From: Ruegeria haliotis
GTDB taxonomy: Bacteria; Pseudomonadota; Alphaproteobacteria; Rhodobacterales; Rhodobacteraceae
NCBI RefSeq assembly: GCF_013377785.1
Contig: NZ_JABXWT010000015.1
Span: 49,541-113,540, forward strand
Reading direction: 5' to 3'
DNA length: 64,000 nt
This document shows positions 1 through 8,867 of this stretch, piece after piece. The notes beneath the pieces are model-generated. The model was not told where the DNA came from, searched no databases, and saw only the letters and a list, made by a program, of their open reading frames with translations. How positions within the stretch are numbered: the stretch's first letter is position 1; every line of letters begins with the position of its first letter. The position numbers and the translations under genes are program-made.

Positions 1-234
1 ATCCGGGTAAACGCGATTGGACCGGGGCCGACAGTAAAGGGGCATCGGCAAAGCGAAGAGCACTTTCAGGCGCAGCGGTCCAACACAGTTCTGGAACGCG
101 GAGCAAATCCTACGGATATCACTGCGGCGCTGGGGTATTTTTTAGACGCACATGCCGTAACCGGACAGCTTCTGTGTGTGGATGGCGGACAGCATCTGGG
201 ATGGCAGACGCCAGATGTTTTGGGCGTGGAATAG
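1..234 (+). CDS. SDR family oxidoreductase (3' end only)
   Basis: The frame is open from base 1 and codes for the last 77 residues of a short-chain dehydrogenase/reductase. It shows the late-Rossmann signature RVNAIGPGPT and the C-terminal VTGQLLCVDGGQHLG stretch that closes the fold around NAD(P)H. The catalytic Tyr-x3-Lys and the N-terminal TGxxxGxG motif lie outside the window, so the substrate cannot be named. It reads toward uvrC with about 290 bp between. The family is clear; the exact function is unknown. Confidence 0.85.
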   Translation: MRVNAIGPGPTVKGHRQSEEHFQAQRSNTVLERGANPTDITAALGYFLDAHAVTGQLLCVDGGQHLGWQTPDVLGVE

Positions 235-527
235 ACATATTCGGCGTAAGTTTTGCACCGCTCTCGTTTCTGTTACCTGCGCGTTACAGAAATGTCTTTT
301 TTTTCATATACTTGCCATGTGTATAAAAAAATACCTATTAAAAACAGAGACTTGCATATCTGCCTATTTTTTGGGCATTTCGTGGAAATAGCAATGAATC
401 AAGGGAAAACGGCCAGCCCTCAAAACTTATCTGCATAGTTATCCACAGAAACAGTGGATTTGTTTTCTCTTGATCTGAGGCCCGTCAGATTGCAGCCATG
501 GTCAGAGAATCATATCTCAGAGCCATG
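235..527. promoter_or_regulatory. AT-rich leader of uvrC with a DnaA-box sequence and a small palindrome
   Basis: This gap is much richer in A/T than its surroundings, with long T and A runs around 297-345. It contains one perfect DnaA-box consensus, TTATCCACA, at 439-447. Overlapping it, ATCCAC (441-446) and GTGGAT (454-459) form a 6-bp inverted repeat with a 7-nt loop. The uvrC promoter is likely here. No convincing gene is seen in the region; short open frames have no coding character. Confidence 0.5.
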
Positions 528-2399
528 ATGCCCCACAGCGAATCAACTTCGAACCCTCAGCCTACCGGTTATGCCTGCATTCAGCGTTACGTGAAGACGC
601 TGGACAGTTCACCCGGCGTGTACCGGATGCTGGACGGCGAAAGCCGGGTTTTGTACGTGGGAAAGGCGCGCAACCTGAAGGCGCGAGTGTCGAACTATGC
701 GCGCCCGGGGCATTCCGGCCGGATCGAGCGGATGATCGCGGCGACCACCTCGATGATGTTCCTGACTACCCGGACCGAGACCGAGGCGCTGCTGCTGGAG
801 CAGAACCTGATCAAGCAGCTCAAGCCGAAATACAATGTGCTGCTGCGCGACGACAAAAGTTTCCCGAACATTCTGGTCGCCAAGGATCATGCCTTTCCGC
901 AGATCAAAAAACATCGTGGCGCCAAAAAAGAAAAGGGCGCTTATTTTGGTCCTTTCGCCAATGCTGGGGCGGTGAACCGGACGCTGAACCAGCTGCAAAA
1001 AGCGTTCCTTCTGCGCAACTGTTCGGATTCCATGTTTGAAAGCCGGACGCGACCTTGCCTGCTCTATCAGATCAAGCGGTGCTCGGGGCCTTGCGTTGGG
1101 CTGATCTCGGAACAGGGATATGCCGAAAGCGTCAAGGATGCGGAACGGTTCTTGTCGGGGCGCTCGACCAAGGTGCAGGAAGAACTGGCGGAACAGATGA
1201 TGGCCGCCTCTGCCGCGATGGAGTTCGAGCGTGCCGCTAGTCTGCGCGACCGGATTCGGGCGCTGACACAGGTGCAGACGTCGCAGGGCATCAATCCACG
1301 TAGTGTGACTGAGGCGGATGTGATCGGCCTCTATATGGATAGCGGTCAGGCCTGTGTGCAGGTGTTCTTTATCCGGGCCAACCAGAACTGGGGCAACAAG
1401 GATTTCTATCCGCGCGTCGGGCCGGATGTGTCACCCGCCGAAGCGATGGAAGCGTTTCTGGGCCAGTTCTACGACAACAAGGAACCACCCCGGCAACTGA
1501 TCCTGTCAGATGCCACCGAGAACGCCGACCTGATGCAGGACGCGCTGTCAGAGAAGGCTGGTCGCAAAGTTGAGATCCTCGTGCCCCAGCGCGGGGAAAA
1601 GCAGGAGCTGGTTGCAGGCGCCTTGCGCAACGCCCGCGAGTCTCTGGCGCGGCGTATGTCGGAAAGTGCGACGCAGGCCAAGCTGCTGCGCGGTGTGGCC
1701 GAGGCGTTTGAACTGAATAACCCGCCGAACCGGATCGAGGTCTATGACAACAGCCACATTCAGGGCACCAACGCGGTGGGCGGCATGATCGTCGCAGGCC
1801 CCGAGGGGTTCATGAAAAGTGCCTATCGCAAGTTCAATATTCGAGGCGACGATCTGACTCCTGGCGATGATTTTGGCATGATGAAAGAGGTGCTGACCCG
1901 TCGTTTCACGCGCCTGCAAAAGGAAGACCCCGAACGCGACAAGGGGTTGTGGCCCGATCTGTTGCTGATTGACGGTGGCGCCGGTCAGGTCAGCGCGGTG
2001 CATGAGATCATGGCGCAGCACGGGGTCGAAGATATACCGATGGTTGGTGTCGCCAAAGGCGTCGACCGCGATCACGGTAAGGAAGAGTTTCACCGCACCG
2101 GCCAGCGTCCCTTTGCGCTGAAACGAAATGATCCGGTGCTGTATTTCATTCAGCGGCTCAGGGATGAGGCGCACCGGTTCGCCATCGGAACCCATCGCGC
2201 CAAGCGGGCCAAAGCGATTGGCGCGACGCCGCTGGACGAAATTGCGGGGGTTGGGGCCGCGCGGAAACGAGCCCTGCTAGCGCATTTCGGCAGTGCCAAG
2301 GCAGTCAGCCGCGCCAATTTGGTGGATCTGAAAGCCGTTGATGGAATCTCGGCCGGACTGGCGCAGAAGGTCTATGATTTCTTCCACGATAAGGGTTAG
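528..2399 (+). CDS. uvrC: Excinuclease ABC subunit C
   Basis: UvrC makes both incisions around bulky DNA lesions in the UvrABC nucleotide-excision complex. The 623-residue product has the full family layout: an N-terminal GIY-YIG nuclease (SSPGVYRML, then LYVGKARNLKARV), a CLLYQIKRCSGPC cysteine segment, a UVR motif near residue 200, an RNase H-like endonuclease core (EVYDNSHIQGTNAVGGMIV; LLLIDGGAGQ) and C-terminal helix-hairpin-helix units (LDEIAGVGAARKRALLAHFG). The start at 528 is preferred because AGAG lies five bases upstream; an in-frame ATG at 498 would add ten residues but has no visible ribosome site. The stop overlaps the convergent transporter by four bases. Confidence 0.96.
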   Translation: MPHSESTSNPQPTGYACIQRYVKTLDSSPGVYRMLDGESRVLYVGKARNLKARVSNYARPGHSGRIERMIAATTSMMFLTTRTETEALLLEQNLIKQLKPKYNVLLRDDKSFPNILVAKDHAFPQIKKHRGAKKEKGAYFGPFANAGAVNRTLNQLQKAFLLRNCSDSMFESRTRPCLLYQIKRCSGPCVGLISEQGYAESVKDAERFLSGRSTKVQEELAEQMMAASAAMEFERAASLRDRIRALTQVQTSQGINPRSVTEADVIGLYMDSGQACVQVFFIRANQNWGNKDFYPRVGPDVSPAEAMEAFLGQFYDNKEPPRQLILSDATENADLMQDALSEKAGRKVEILVPQRGEKQELVAGALRNARESLARRMSESATQAKLLRGVAEAFELNNPPNRIEVYDNSHIQGTNAVGGMIVAGPEGFMKSAYRKFNIRGDDLTPGDDFGMMKEVLTRRFTRLQKEDPERDKGLWPDLLLIDGGAGQVSAVHEIMAQHGVEDIPMVGVAKGVDRDHGKEEFHRTGQRPFALKRNDPVLYFIQRLRDEAHRFAIGTHRAKRAKAIGATPLDEIAGVGAARKRALLAHFGSAKAVSRANLVDLKAVDGISAGLAQKVYDFFHDKG

Positions 2400-3280
2400 A
2401 CCTGTCGCCCACGCCAGAGGATGTAGAGGCCCGAGGCCACAATCAATGCGCTGCCGATCCACATCGTGCGGTCCAGATGTTCGCCGAACATGAAAACGCC
2501 CAAACCGATACCGAACAACAGGCGTGTATAGCGGAACGGGGTAACTGCCGAAACTTCGCCGGTTCGCATGGCCTTCATCAGAGACGCGTAGGCGATTGTG
2601 CCCAAGATCACCGCACCCCCCATGTGCAGGCTGGTGTTTATAGGCAGCGCTACCATCGGGGCACTCTCCCAAAACCGGTAGGCAAGCCCGGCAATCACGA
2701 TACATAGAAACCCGTAGAACCCCAACACTTCGGTTCCCAAAGTCGCCGGCGCGGCCCGACTCGCCAAATCACGCCCGGCAAAACCGAACATGCCCAGGAT
2801 GGCCAGAATTGACAGAATGGAAAAGCTGTCGCCTGTGGGTTGGATGATGATCACAACGCCAATCATTCCCACAAGAATCGCGCTCCACCGTCGCCAGCCA
2901 ACAGTTTCACCAAAAAACAGCGCAGCACCCGCAACCACGACCAGCGGAGTGGCCTGCAGTATCACCGTGGCCGAAGACAACGGCGTGAGTGCGATGGCCA
3001 GCACGTAAAACAGCCGCCCGAGAATTTCGAATACGGCCCGCACCTTCATGGCGGGGGACAGTACGTCTGGGTGCATCAACCGCGTGCCACGCCACGTTGC
3101 AGCGCCGGCAAAGATCGCGGCCCCACCTGCTCCGAACAGTACCAGAACCTGCCAGATCGGTAGTACTGCGGACATGTGCTTCAACAAGGCGTCCTCCAGC
3201 GCGAACCCGGCCATGGCGACGATCATCCAGGCGCTGCCGATCAGGTTGGAGCGGGGGTCGGTTTGAATATGTGCTGTCAT
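2396..3280 (-). CDS. EamA/DMT family transporter
   Basis: A 294-residue integral membrane protein of the drug/metabolite transporter superfamily, which usually exports small metabolites. About ten hydrophobic segments fall in two repeats. Typical EamA features are the first-helix pattern MIVAMAGFALEDALLK, the LGRLFYVLAIALTPLSSATVILQATPL stretch at the end of repeat one, the GETVGWRRWSAILVGMIGVVIIIQP segment, and a second-repeat FRYTRLLFGIGLGVFMFGE near the end. The substrate cannot be predicted. It is convergent with uvrC and divergent from pgsA, so it probably has its own promoter in 3281-3471. Confidence 0.88.
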   Translation of the reverse strand: MTAHIQTDPRSNLIGSAWMIVAMAGFALEDALLKHMSAVLPIWQVLVLFGAGGAAIFAGAATWRGTRLMHPDVLSPAMKVRAVFEILGRLFYVLAIALTPLSSATVILQATPLVVVAGAALFFGETVGWRRWSAILVGMIGVVIIIQPTGDSFSILSILAILGMFGFAGRDLASRAAPATLGTEVLGFYGFLCIVIAGLAYRFWESAPMVALPINTSLHMGGAVILGTIAYASLMKAMRTGEVSAVTPFRYTRLLFGIGLGVFMFGEHLDRTMWIGSALIVASGLYILWRGRQV

Positions 3281-3471
3281 TATGTTCGCGCGCGCCTTTT
3301 GGCTGGTCCGTCCGGCAATCTGACTGCAAACCAGCCCCGCGCCAAGATGTATCCGACTGAGAGATCCAGATTGCGACGGTTTGACCTGAATTCCACCAAG
3401 CGACTGTGATTGACGCAGTTTTTTGTCGCTCTGCCTTTTCTGTCCGGAACCAGCGATGTAGGGTCCGCTTT

Positions 3472-4140
3472 ATGAAATGGAACCTGCCAAATACCCTGAC
3501 CATCCTGCGGCTGCTGGCTGCACCCGGTCTGGCCGTCATGTTTTTGTACTTCACGCGCCCCTATGCGGACTGGTTCGCTTTGATCCTGTTTCTGACTGCA
3601 GCGATAACCGACTGGTTTGACGGCTATCTGGCACGCGCATGGAAGCAGGAAACCAAGATCGGTGCGATGCTGGACCCGATTGCCGATAAGGCGATGGTCG
3701 TGATTGCCCTGATGATCTTGGTTGGGTATTCGGCTGAACACTGGACACCTTGGCTGGTGCTGCCCGCGACCGTGATCCTATTCCGGGAGGTGTTCGTTTC
3801 GGGCCTGCGAGAGTATTTGGGCGATGTGGCCGGGACGCTGAAGGTGACGCAGCTGGCCAAATGGAAGACAACGGCGCAGATGATTGCTATTGCGGTGCTG
3901 TTTTCGCAGGGAATCTTCGAGCACTATTTCGTGATGTCCACATTCGGCATGGATGCGGAGATGATCGATCAGGTCCTTGGTGGGCAAGTCGAAGACGTGA
4001 ACGGGTTGGCCTGGAAGCTGGAAGGCATGTTCTGGTCCGGGCGGGTCGGGCTGTGGCTGTTGTGGATCGCGGCGACGCTGACATTGATCACCGGCTATGA
4101 CTACCTACGTAAAGCTATGCCCCACCTGAAGGAGAGTTAA
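3472..4140 (+). CDS. pgsA: CDP-diacylglycerol--glycerol-3-phosphate 3-phosphatidyltransferase
   Basis: PgsA transfers the phosphatidyl group from CDP-diacylglycerol to glycerol-3-phosphate, the committed step to phosphatidylglycerol at the inner membrane. The 222-residue product begins MKWNLPNTLTILRLLAAPG, typical of the family. It carries the CDP-alcohol phosphotransferase motif in DWFDGYLARAWKQ followed by GAMLDPIADK, which supplies the metal-binding aspartates. Several membrane helices follow. The ATG at 3472 matches the family N-terminus better than an upstream in-frame start at 3406. moaD follows three bases after the stop, so they may be co-transcribed. Confidence 0.95.
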   Translation: MKWNLPNTLTILRLLAAPGLAVMFLYFTRPYADWFALILFLTAAITDWFDGYLARAWKQETKIGAMLDPIADKAMVVIALMILVGYSAEHWTPWLVLPATVILFREVFVSGLREYLGDVAGTLKVTQLAKWKTTAQMIAIAVLFSQGIFEHYFVMSTFGMDAEMIDQVLGGQVEDVNGLAWKLEGMFWSGRVGLWLLWIAATLTLITGYDYLRKAMPHLKES

Positions 4141-4143
4141 GGG

Positions 4144-4389
4144 ATGGATGTGCTGTATTTCGCCTGGGTGCGTGAACGGATCGGCCTTCCCAAAGAACGG
4201 GTCGAGACCAACGCAGCCACGGTGTCCGATCTGGTCGCCGAACTGAGCGCGCGGGAAGAGCGTTATGCCGCCGCCTTTGCAGATATCTCTGCCTTGCGGG
4301 TCGCACTGGATCAGGAGCTGTCGGATTTCGACGCCCCCTTGACCGGGGTGCGAGAGGTTGCGTTTTTTCCGCCCATGACCGGCGGGTAA
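4144..4389 (+). CDS. moaD: Molybdopterin synthase small subunit (MoaD)
   Basis: MoaD is the ubiquitin-fold sulfur carrier of molybdopterin synthase; its C-terminal glycine is thiocarboxylated and donates sulfur to precursor Z. The 81-residue product has the beta-grasp start MDVLYFAWVRERIG and the required terminal Gly-Gly (FFPPMTGG). It lies directly upstream of moaE (four bases between), its partner in the synthase, and downstream of pgsA. Length is normal for the family. Confidence 0.95.
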   Translation: MDVLYFAWVRERIGLPKERVETNAATVSDLVAELSAREERYAAAFADISALRVALDQELSDFDAPLTGVREVAFFPPMTGG

Positions 4390-4393
4390 CGCC

Positions 4394-4837
4394 ATGCGCA
4401 TAGCCGTTCAGGAAGAAGAGTTCGATCTTGGGGCCGAGGCCAACGCCTTTGCCGCGGGTGACGATGCCAACGGCGCCATCGTGACCTTTACCGGCATCGT
4501 GCGGGATCTGGCGACCGGTGATCTGGATGTGATGGAGATCGAACATTATCCGGGCATGACCGAGCGGGCATTGACCAAGATTGCCGAAGAGGCAAAGACG
4601 CGCTGGTCGCTGGGTGATGTTCTGGTCATCCACCGGCATGGGCGGTTGGCGCCGGGTGAGCGAATCATGATGGTCGCCACCGCCGCACGGCATCGCAAGG
4701 ACGCCTTCGAGGCGGCAGAGTATCTGATGGATTACCTCAAATCTCGCGCGCCATTCTGGAAGAAAGAAATCACAACGTCAGGTGCGGAGTGGGTCGCTGC
4801 CAAGGATGAGGATGAAGACGCGTTGACCCGCTGGTAA
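4394..4837 (+). CDS. moaE: Molybdopterin synthase catalytic subunit (MoaE)
   Basis: MoaE binds two MoaD chains and converts precursor Z (cPMP) to molybdopterin. The 147-residue protein shows the family blocks GAIVTFTGIVRD, LDVMEIEHYPGM, LVIHRHGRLAPGE, and the lysine-rich active-site region DYLKSRAPFWKKE. It is the last gene of the pgsA-moaD-moaE run; the next gene is convergent. Other cofactor genes in this window are moaB near 39.3 kb and mobA/mobB/moeA near 57-60 kb. Confidence 0.96.
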   Translation: MRIAVQEEEFDLGAEANAFAAGDDANGAIVTFTGIVRDLATGDLDVMEIEHYPGMTERALTKIAEEAKTRWSLGDVLVIHRHGRLAPGERIMMVATAARHRKDAFEAAEYLMDYLKSRAPFWKKEITTSGAEWVAAKDEDEDALTRW

Positions 4838-4860
4838 GCACCAAGGCGCAATGATGTTGT

Positions 4861-5205
4861 CTAATCTGCGTTATTAATCCGCCCACGCAGTTCTTCAGCT
4901 TCCTGCCGTGCCGCCCGCAATCCGTCCATCGCAGCCCCCAGTTCAGCCTCGGTCTGGGTCAACTGGTTGGTCAGTTCCGCCTCGCGCTGTTGCAGATATG
5001 TAATCGCCTGATCGCGGGTTTCCTCGGCCTCGTGCAATTCCTGACTCATACGGTCCAGATCGGCCACGTCGCTTTGGCGGACGCGGGACAGACGATGGGC
5101 CAGCCAGTTGGCAAACCAACCCATGCAGAAGGCCGCGAACAGGATGATGGCGGTGGCGATTATGAATTCGATTCGGTTCAACTTACTGGTCCCCTGCGTC
5201 CGCAT
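4861..5205 (-). CDS. Small membrane-anchored coiled-coil protein
   Basis: An uncharacterised 114-residue protein. One hydrophobic segment (IEFIIATAIILFAAFCMGWFANWL) near residues 12-36 is followed by a charged, heptad-like helix rich in Glu, Gln and Arg to the C-terminus, predicted to be a coiled coil. It resembles no enzyme I recognise. It overlaps the 3' end of the upstream OmpA-like gene by 23 bases, which points to translational coupling and a shared role at the cell envelope. Function unknown. Confidence 0.75.
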   Translation of the reverse strand: MRTQGTSKLNRIEFIIATAIILFAAFCMGWFANWLAHRLSRVRQSDVADLDRMSQELHEAEETRDQAITYLQQREAELTNQLTQTEAELGAAMDGLRAARQEAEELRGRINNAD

Positions 5206-7102
5206 CGGATGCGGTATTGTCCGTCTGCCCGGCCTCCGGCGCGTTTGATTCCGCCTCTAATGCCTCTAGTCCGGTTTCCGTGCTTTCCACCGGTTCGGGC
5301 CGGATCAGGCGAAACTCGATCCGCCGATTTTCTTCTCGACCCTCTTCGCTGTCATTGTCGGCAATGGGTTGGGCTTCGCCATAGCCAACAGCCGTGTAGC
5401 TTGCGGTTGGAATCCGCCGGCCGCGCAATTCGTTCAGGATCGATTGCGCCCGCGCCTGGCTGAGCTGCTGGTTCATTTCCTCGCGACCCTGACTGTCGGT
5501 GTGACCCTGAATCTCCATACGAATCGCACCGCATGCACGCAAGATATCTGCAATCTGATTCACGCTATCGCGCGAGTCGGCGGCGATGGTGGCTGATCCG
5601 GGCTCAAAGGCGATTTTGCCCACCGATTGAACCTCAGCAATCTGTTCCTCGCACAGCTCGGGGTCGGGTAGGGCGTCTTTGGGCTCCGGCGGAGGCTGAT
5701 AGGTGATCGCCAGGGTGAAATCCTGCCCTTCACCCAGCTTGTCCGAGAGGTGCCCTGCAATCTGAGCCTTAGCGTCTTTGTCATGACTCAGGCCGGTCAG
5801 ATCAACCGACTCTGGTGTCACCGTCAGGGCGCCGTTGTGCAGTTGTGTCAGTGCTTCAAGTCCTGCCAGAACGCGCACGGCCCAATCTGCAGGCAAATCG
5901 GGTGCAACGCGTGTGGCCACATGGACCCGTTCTGATCCAAAAGCCGCGCGGGCGTAACTGTCGACCATATCGCGCAAAGTTTCATCGCCCAAACGTCCGC
6001 GCAACTGCACCAGACCTTCCGGGCTGCGGGTCGCAGAAAACTCGATGGGGCCAGTCTGTTCTTCGGTTTCCGGTTCCGGCAACACCGCGTGCAGGGCGAA
6101 AACCTCGGGCAGCGTGTTCTCCAACTCGCCCACAACCCGGTCGAACAGAGCGGGTTGGGTACCTTGTGCTGCGATCAGCGTGATGTCGGCATCCGAGATG
6201 GTGATCGATCCCTGGCCGATTTCGGCCAGCGCCCGAATGCTCAACTCTGCGGCCTCGGGCCAGCGCGGAGAAGGAACTCCCAACCCGATGGTGCACGTAT
6301 AGGGGCCGGACAAACCAGCGTCTTGGGCTGCTGCTACGATTCGATCGCGGGCCATTTCGCCTTGTGCGGAGCAGGCATCGAACTGACCCCCGGCATCGCT
6401 GATCAGATAACGCAGCGTGAAAGGTGTGATAACCGGTCGCGGCGCCGAAATTGACAAACCGATGCGCAGGCTGGGCGGCGCGGCACGGGTGAGGTCCTGT
6501 TCCAGCTGCTCTTTTTCTGCCTGACTATCGGCAATGGCTGTGATCCTGACCAGGCCGGGGCTGGCCGAGATTTTTGCACGCGGCAGCCGGGACAGCGCTT
6601 CGATCGCGTAATTGATGGCGTCGTCCCAGCCTTTGGGTTTGGGATAATCGGCGGTTTCCATCAAATCTGACACCTCGATCGTGCGACCCAGGCTATGCAA
6701 TCGGTCCATCAGGGCCGCGCGGTCTTGGCTGGCCGGAATCAGCCCAATGACAGAGATGCCGCTGTCATTGCGTAGAATTTCTGCAGAAAATCGCGGTGCC
6801 GCCAGATCCAAGGTCGCCGTGACCCCCATTTCGTCGATGACGCGGGATGTTTCGACTTCGGTTCCTGCGGCCGTCAGCGCATTGAAGCGTGTCGCTTCGT
6901 CCGGGGCTGTGCCGGTCAGAACAACGCGCAGCCCATCAGACTGTACTTCGGCCCAGTCGTGTCCTTTGAGATCCAATGCCCGTCGAACGGCAAATTCGGA
7001 TGTTTCCTCGATCTTTGTCACCGCAAAGCTTGCCGCCAACAATGACAGCCCGGCTGATACGAGGAATATCAGTGAAACGGTGAAAATAAACGGCAGACGC
7101 AT
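5183..7102 (-). CDS. OmpA family protein with long periplasmic BON-like region
   Basis: A 639-residue envelope protein. An N-terminal hydrophobic signal or anchor (residues 1-28) is followed by a long periplasmic region. Near residues 40-110 it resembles a BON fold (VVLTGTAPDEATRFNAL), and similar units appear to recur. The C-terminal OmpA domain, about residues 485-600, has the peptidoglycan-binding pattern IAFEPGSATI, IQGHTDSQG, LSQARAQSILNEL and RRIEFRLI. It probably ties the cell wall to a membrane complex. The last 35 residues are acidic and likely disordered. It is transcribed with the small coiled-coil gene that overlaps its end. Confidence 0.88.
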   Translation of the reverse strand: MRLPFIFTVSLIFLVSAGLSLLAASFAVTKIEETSEFAVRRALDLKGHDWAEVQSDGLRVVLTGTAPDEATRFNALTAAGTEVETSRVIDEMGVTATLDLAAPRFSAEILRNDSGISVIGLIPASQDRAALMDRLHSLGRTIEVSDLMETADYPKPKGWDDAINYAIEALSRLPRAKISASPGLVRITAIADSQAEKEQLEQDLTRAAPPSLRIGLSISAPRPVITPFTLRYLISDAGGQFDACSAQGEMARDRIVAAAQDAGLSGPYTCTIGLGVPSPRWPEAAELSIRALAEIGQGSITISDADITLIAAQGTQPALFDRVVGELENTLPEVFALHAVLPEPETEEQTGPIEFSATRSPEGLVQLRGRLGDETLRDMVDSYARAAFGSERVHVATRVAPDLPADWAVRVLAGLEALTQLHNGALTVTPESVDLTGLSHDKDAKAQIAGHLSDKLGEGQDFTLAITYQPPPEPKDALPDPELCEEQIAEVQSVGKIAFEPGSATIAADSRDSVNQIADILRACGAIRMEIQGHTDSQGREEMNQQLSQARAQSILNELRGRRIPTASYTAVGYGEAQPIADNDSEEGREENRRIEFRLIRPEPVESTETGLEALEAESNAPEAGQTDNTASDADAGDQ

Positions 7103-7166
7103 GTGCGGGTTTGAGACTCCTCAGGCGTTTGAACGGAGTCTTACAGACCCCTGAGCAGAGGTGCAA

Positions 7167-8129
7167 TCAGAGCAACAGCGCGACGCAAAAGAAGATCAGC
7201 GGAATAAGGCCGGTGTCGCGGTTGGCGCGAAAAAGTTGCAGCAGTTTGGCGTTATCTTCGATGTCCAGACCACGCAATTGCCACATCATGTGCCAGCCCA
7301 TGGCCCAAGGTCCCCCAAGCGCGACAACCAGCGCAAACAGAGACGCATCGGGAACACCAGCGTCGATGATGGCCAGGCCCATCAAGGCAATTGTGGCGAC
7401 CAGAAAGTACTTCAGCCACTTCGCCGTATCTGTACCAAACAGCCGCGCGGTGGACTTGATGCCTACCAACTCGTCGTCTTCTGCATCCTGATGGGCGTAA
7501 ATCGTATCGTAGAACAACGTCCAAGCGATCCCGGCAAGATAAAGGGTTATGGCAGGCCAGCCCACCGATCCGCTATGCGCGGCCCAGGCCAGCAACGCGC
7601 CCCAGTTGAAAGCCAGACCCAGAAACACCTGCGGCCACCAGGTGAACCGTTTGGCAAACGGATAGATGGTCACGGGCAGCAGAGACAGCACGCCCATCGC
7701 GATGGCGGCCATGTTGAAGCTGAGCAAAATTGCCAATGCCAGCAGACATTGGAGAATCATCCAGGCTGCGGCCTGACGGACGCTGACCTGACCAGATGGA
7801 ATCGGGCGCGACCGCGTGCGCTCGACCTGCGCGTCGAACTCGCGGTCGGTGATGTCGTTCCAGGTGCACCCGGCGCCGCGCATCAGAAAGGCCCCAAGCG
7901 CGCAGCCTATCGTGATCCAGAGATCCTCCAGCCGCGGACTGCCGTCGCTGAGGATCGCCAAAGCTAGACCCCACCAACAGGGAATCAGCAGTAACCATGT
8001 TCCGATAGGTCGATCAGCACGGGACAGGCGCAGATAAGGGCGGGCAAAAGCTGGCGCGTAAGTATCAACCCAATTGCCGGTGACGGCATCGGCGACTTGA
8101 TGATCTGGTGTTGGAGCATTGCCTTGCAT
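7167..8129 (-). CDS. ubiA: 4-hydroxybenzoate polyprenyltransferase
   Basis: UbiA prenylates 4-hydroxybenzoate, an early membrane step in ubiquinone synthesis. The 320-residue protein has the family start PYLRLSRADRPIGTWLLL and two aspartate-rich prenyl-diphosphate sites: NDITDREFDAQVERTRSRPIP and DTIYAHQDAEDD. About eight or nine membrane helices are evident. The start at 8129 matches homologues; the frame is open further upstream but that would run into rsmE. Only 12 bases separate it from the divergent rsmE start. Confidence 0.95.
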   Translation of the reverse strand: MQGNAPTPDHQVADAVTGNWVDTYAPAFARPYLRLSRADRPIGTWLLLIPCWWGLALAILSDGSPRLEDLWITIGCALGAFLMRGAGCTWNDITDREFDAQVERTRSRPIPSGQVSVRQAAAWMILQCLLALAILLSFNMAAIAMGVLSLLPVTIYPFAKRFTWWPQVFLGLAFNWGALLAWAAHSGSVGWPAITLYLAGIAWTLFYDTIYAHQDAEDDELVGIKSTARLFGTDTAKWLKYFLVATIALMGLAIIDAGVPDASLFALVVALGGPWAMGWHMMWQLRGLDIEDNAKLLQLFRANRDTGLIPLIFFCVALLL

Positions 8130-8141
8130 ATGTAAGGTCTC

Positions 8142-8867
8142 ATGAGTGCGAAGATCAGACTGTATGTAGAGCAGCCCTTGGGTCAGGGGCAATCGGTTCC
8201 TTTGACGCGCGAACAGGCGCATTACCTGTTCGGCGTGATGCGTTTGGCCGTTGGGGGCCGTGTGGCCCTGTTCAACGGGCGGGGTGGTGAGTGGTTGGCC
8301 GACGTTGCCGAGGCGGGTAAGCGAGGCGGCACACTGACCTGTCTTGAGTTGAGCAGGCCTTTGCAGTTGCCCCCCGATCTGTGGTTTCTATTCGCGCCAA
8401 TCAAAAAGGCGCGGACGGATTTCATCGTAGAAAAAGCGGCGGAGATGGGCGCAGCGCGGATCATGCCTGTCCAGACCGAGTTCACCAATTCCGAGCGCAT
8501 CCGGCAAGACCGGTTGCAGGCCCATGCGGTTGAGGCCGCCGAGCAATGCGGCGGGACATTTGTGCCCGAAGTGGCCGATCTTCAGAGGTTGGATAAAGTC
8601 CTCGATGCTTGGCCCGAAGGCCGTCAGTTGATGTTCTGCAACGAAGCCGAGGTCGGCTCGGCCCTGCGTTTGGCTGAAAATGAAAAAGGGCGCCCCTGGG
8701 CTATTCTGATTGGTCCCGAAGGTGGGTTTTCCGAGCGGGAACGGGCGCGGTTGACCACATTGCCATATGCGCATGTTGTCAGCCTTGGGCCCCGTATCCT
8801 GCGGGCCGACACGGCAGCCGTAGCGGCTCTGACCATGTGGCAACAGGCGCTGGGGGATTGGGCGTGA
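8142..8867 (+). CDS. rsmE: 16S rRNA (uracil(1498)-N(3))-methyltransferase
   Basis: RsmE methylates N3 of U1498 in 16S rRNA using S-adenosylmethionine. The 241-residue protein shows the N-terminal PUA-like part (QAHYLFGVMRLAVGG) and the SPOUT knot: FIVEKAAEMGAARIMPVQTEFTN, AVEAAEQCGGTFVPEV, ILIGPEGGFSERE and VSLGPRILRADTAAVAAL. Its stop overlaps a GTG start of the next gene (GTGA at 8864), so the two are probably translated in tandem. Confidence 0.96.
   Translation: MSAKIRLYVEQPLGQGQSVPLTREQAHYLFGVMRLAVGGRVALFNGRGGEWLADVAEAGKRGGTLTCLELSRPLQLPPDLWFLFAPIKKARTDFIVEKAAEMGAARIMPVQTEFTNSERIRQDRLQAHAVEAAEQCGGTFVPEVADLQRLDKVLDAWPEGRQLMFCNEAEVGSALRLAENEKGRPWAILIGPEGGFSERERARLTTLPYAHVVSLGPRILRADTAAVAALTMWQQALGDWA

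Noticed and set aside
235..497. Chromosomal replication origin at the AT-rich region before uvrC
   Set aside because: Only one DnaA box is seen, with no cluster of boxes and no dnaA, parAB or gidAB genes nearby.
7167..8222. Longer ubiA start at 8222
   Set aside because: It would overlap the rsmE coding region by about 80 bases and adds residues unlike the family; the ATG at 8129 fits homologues.
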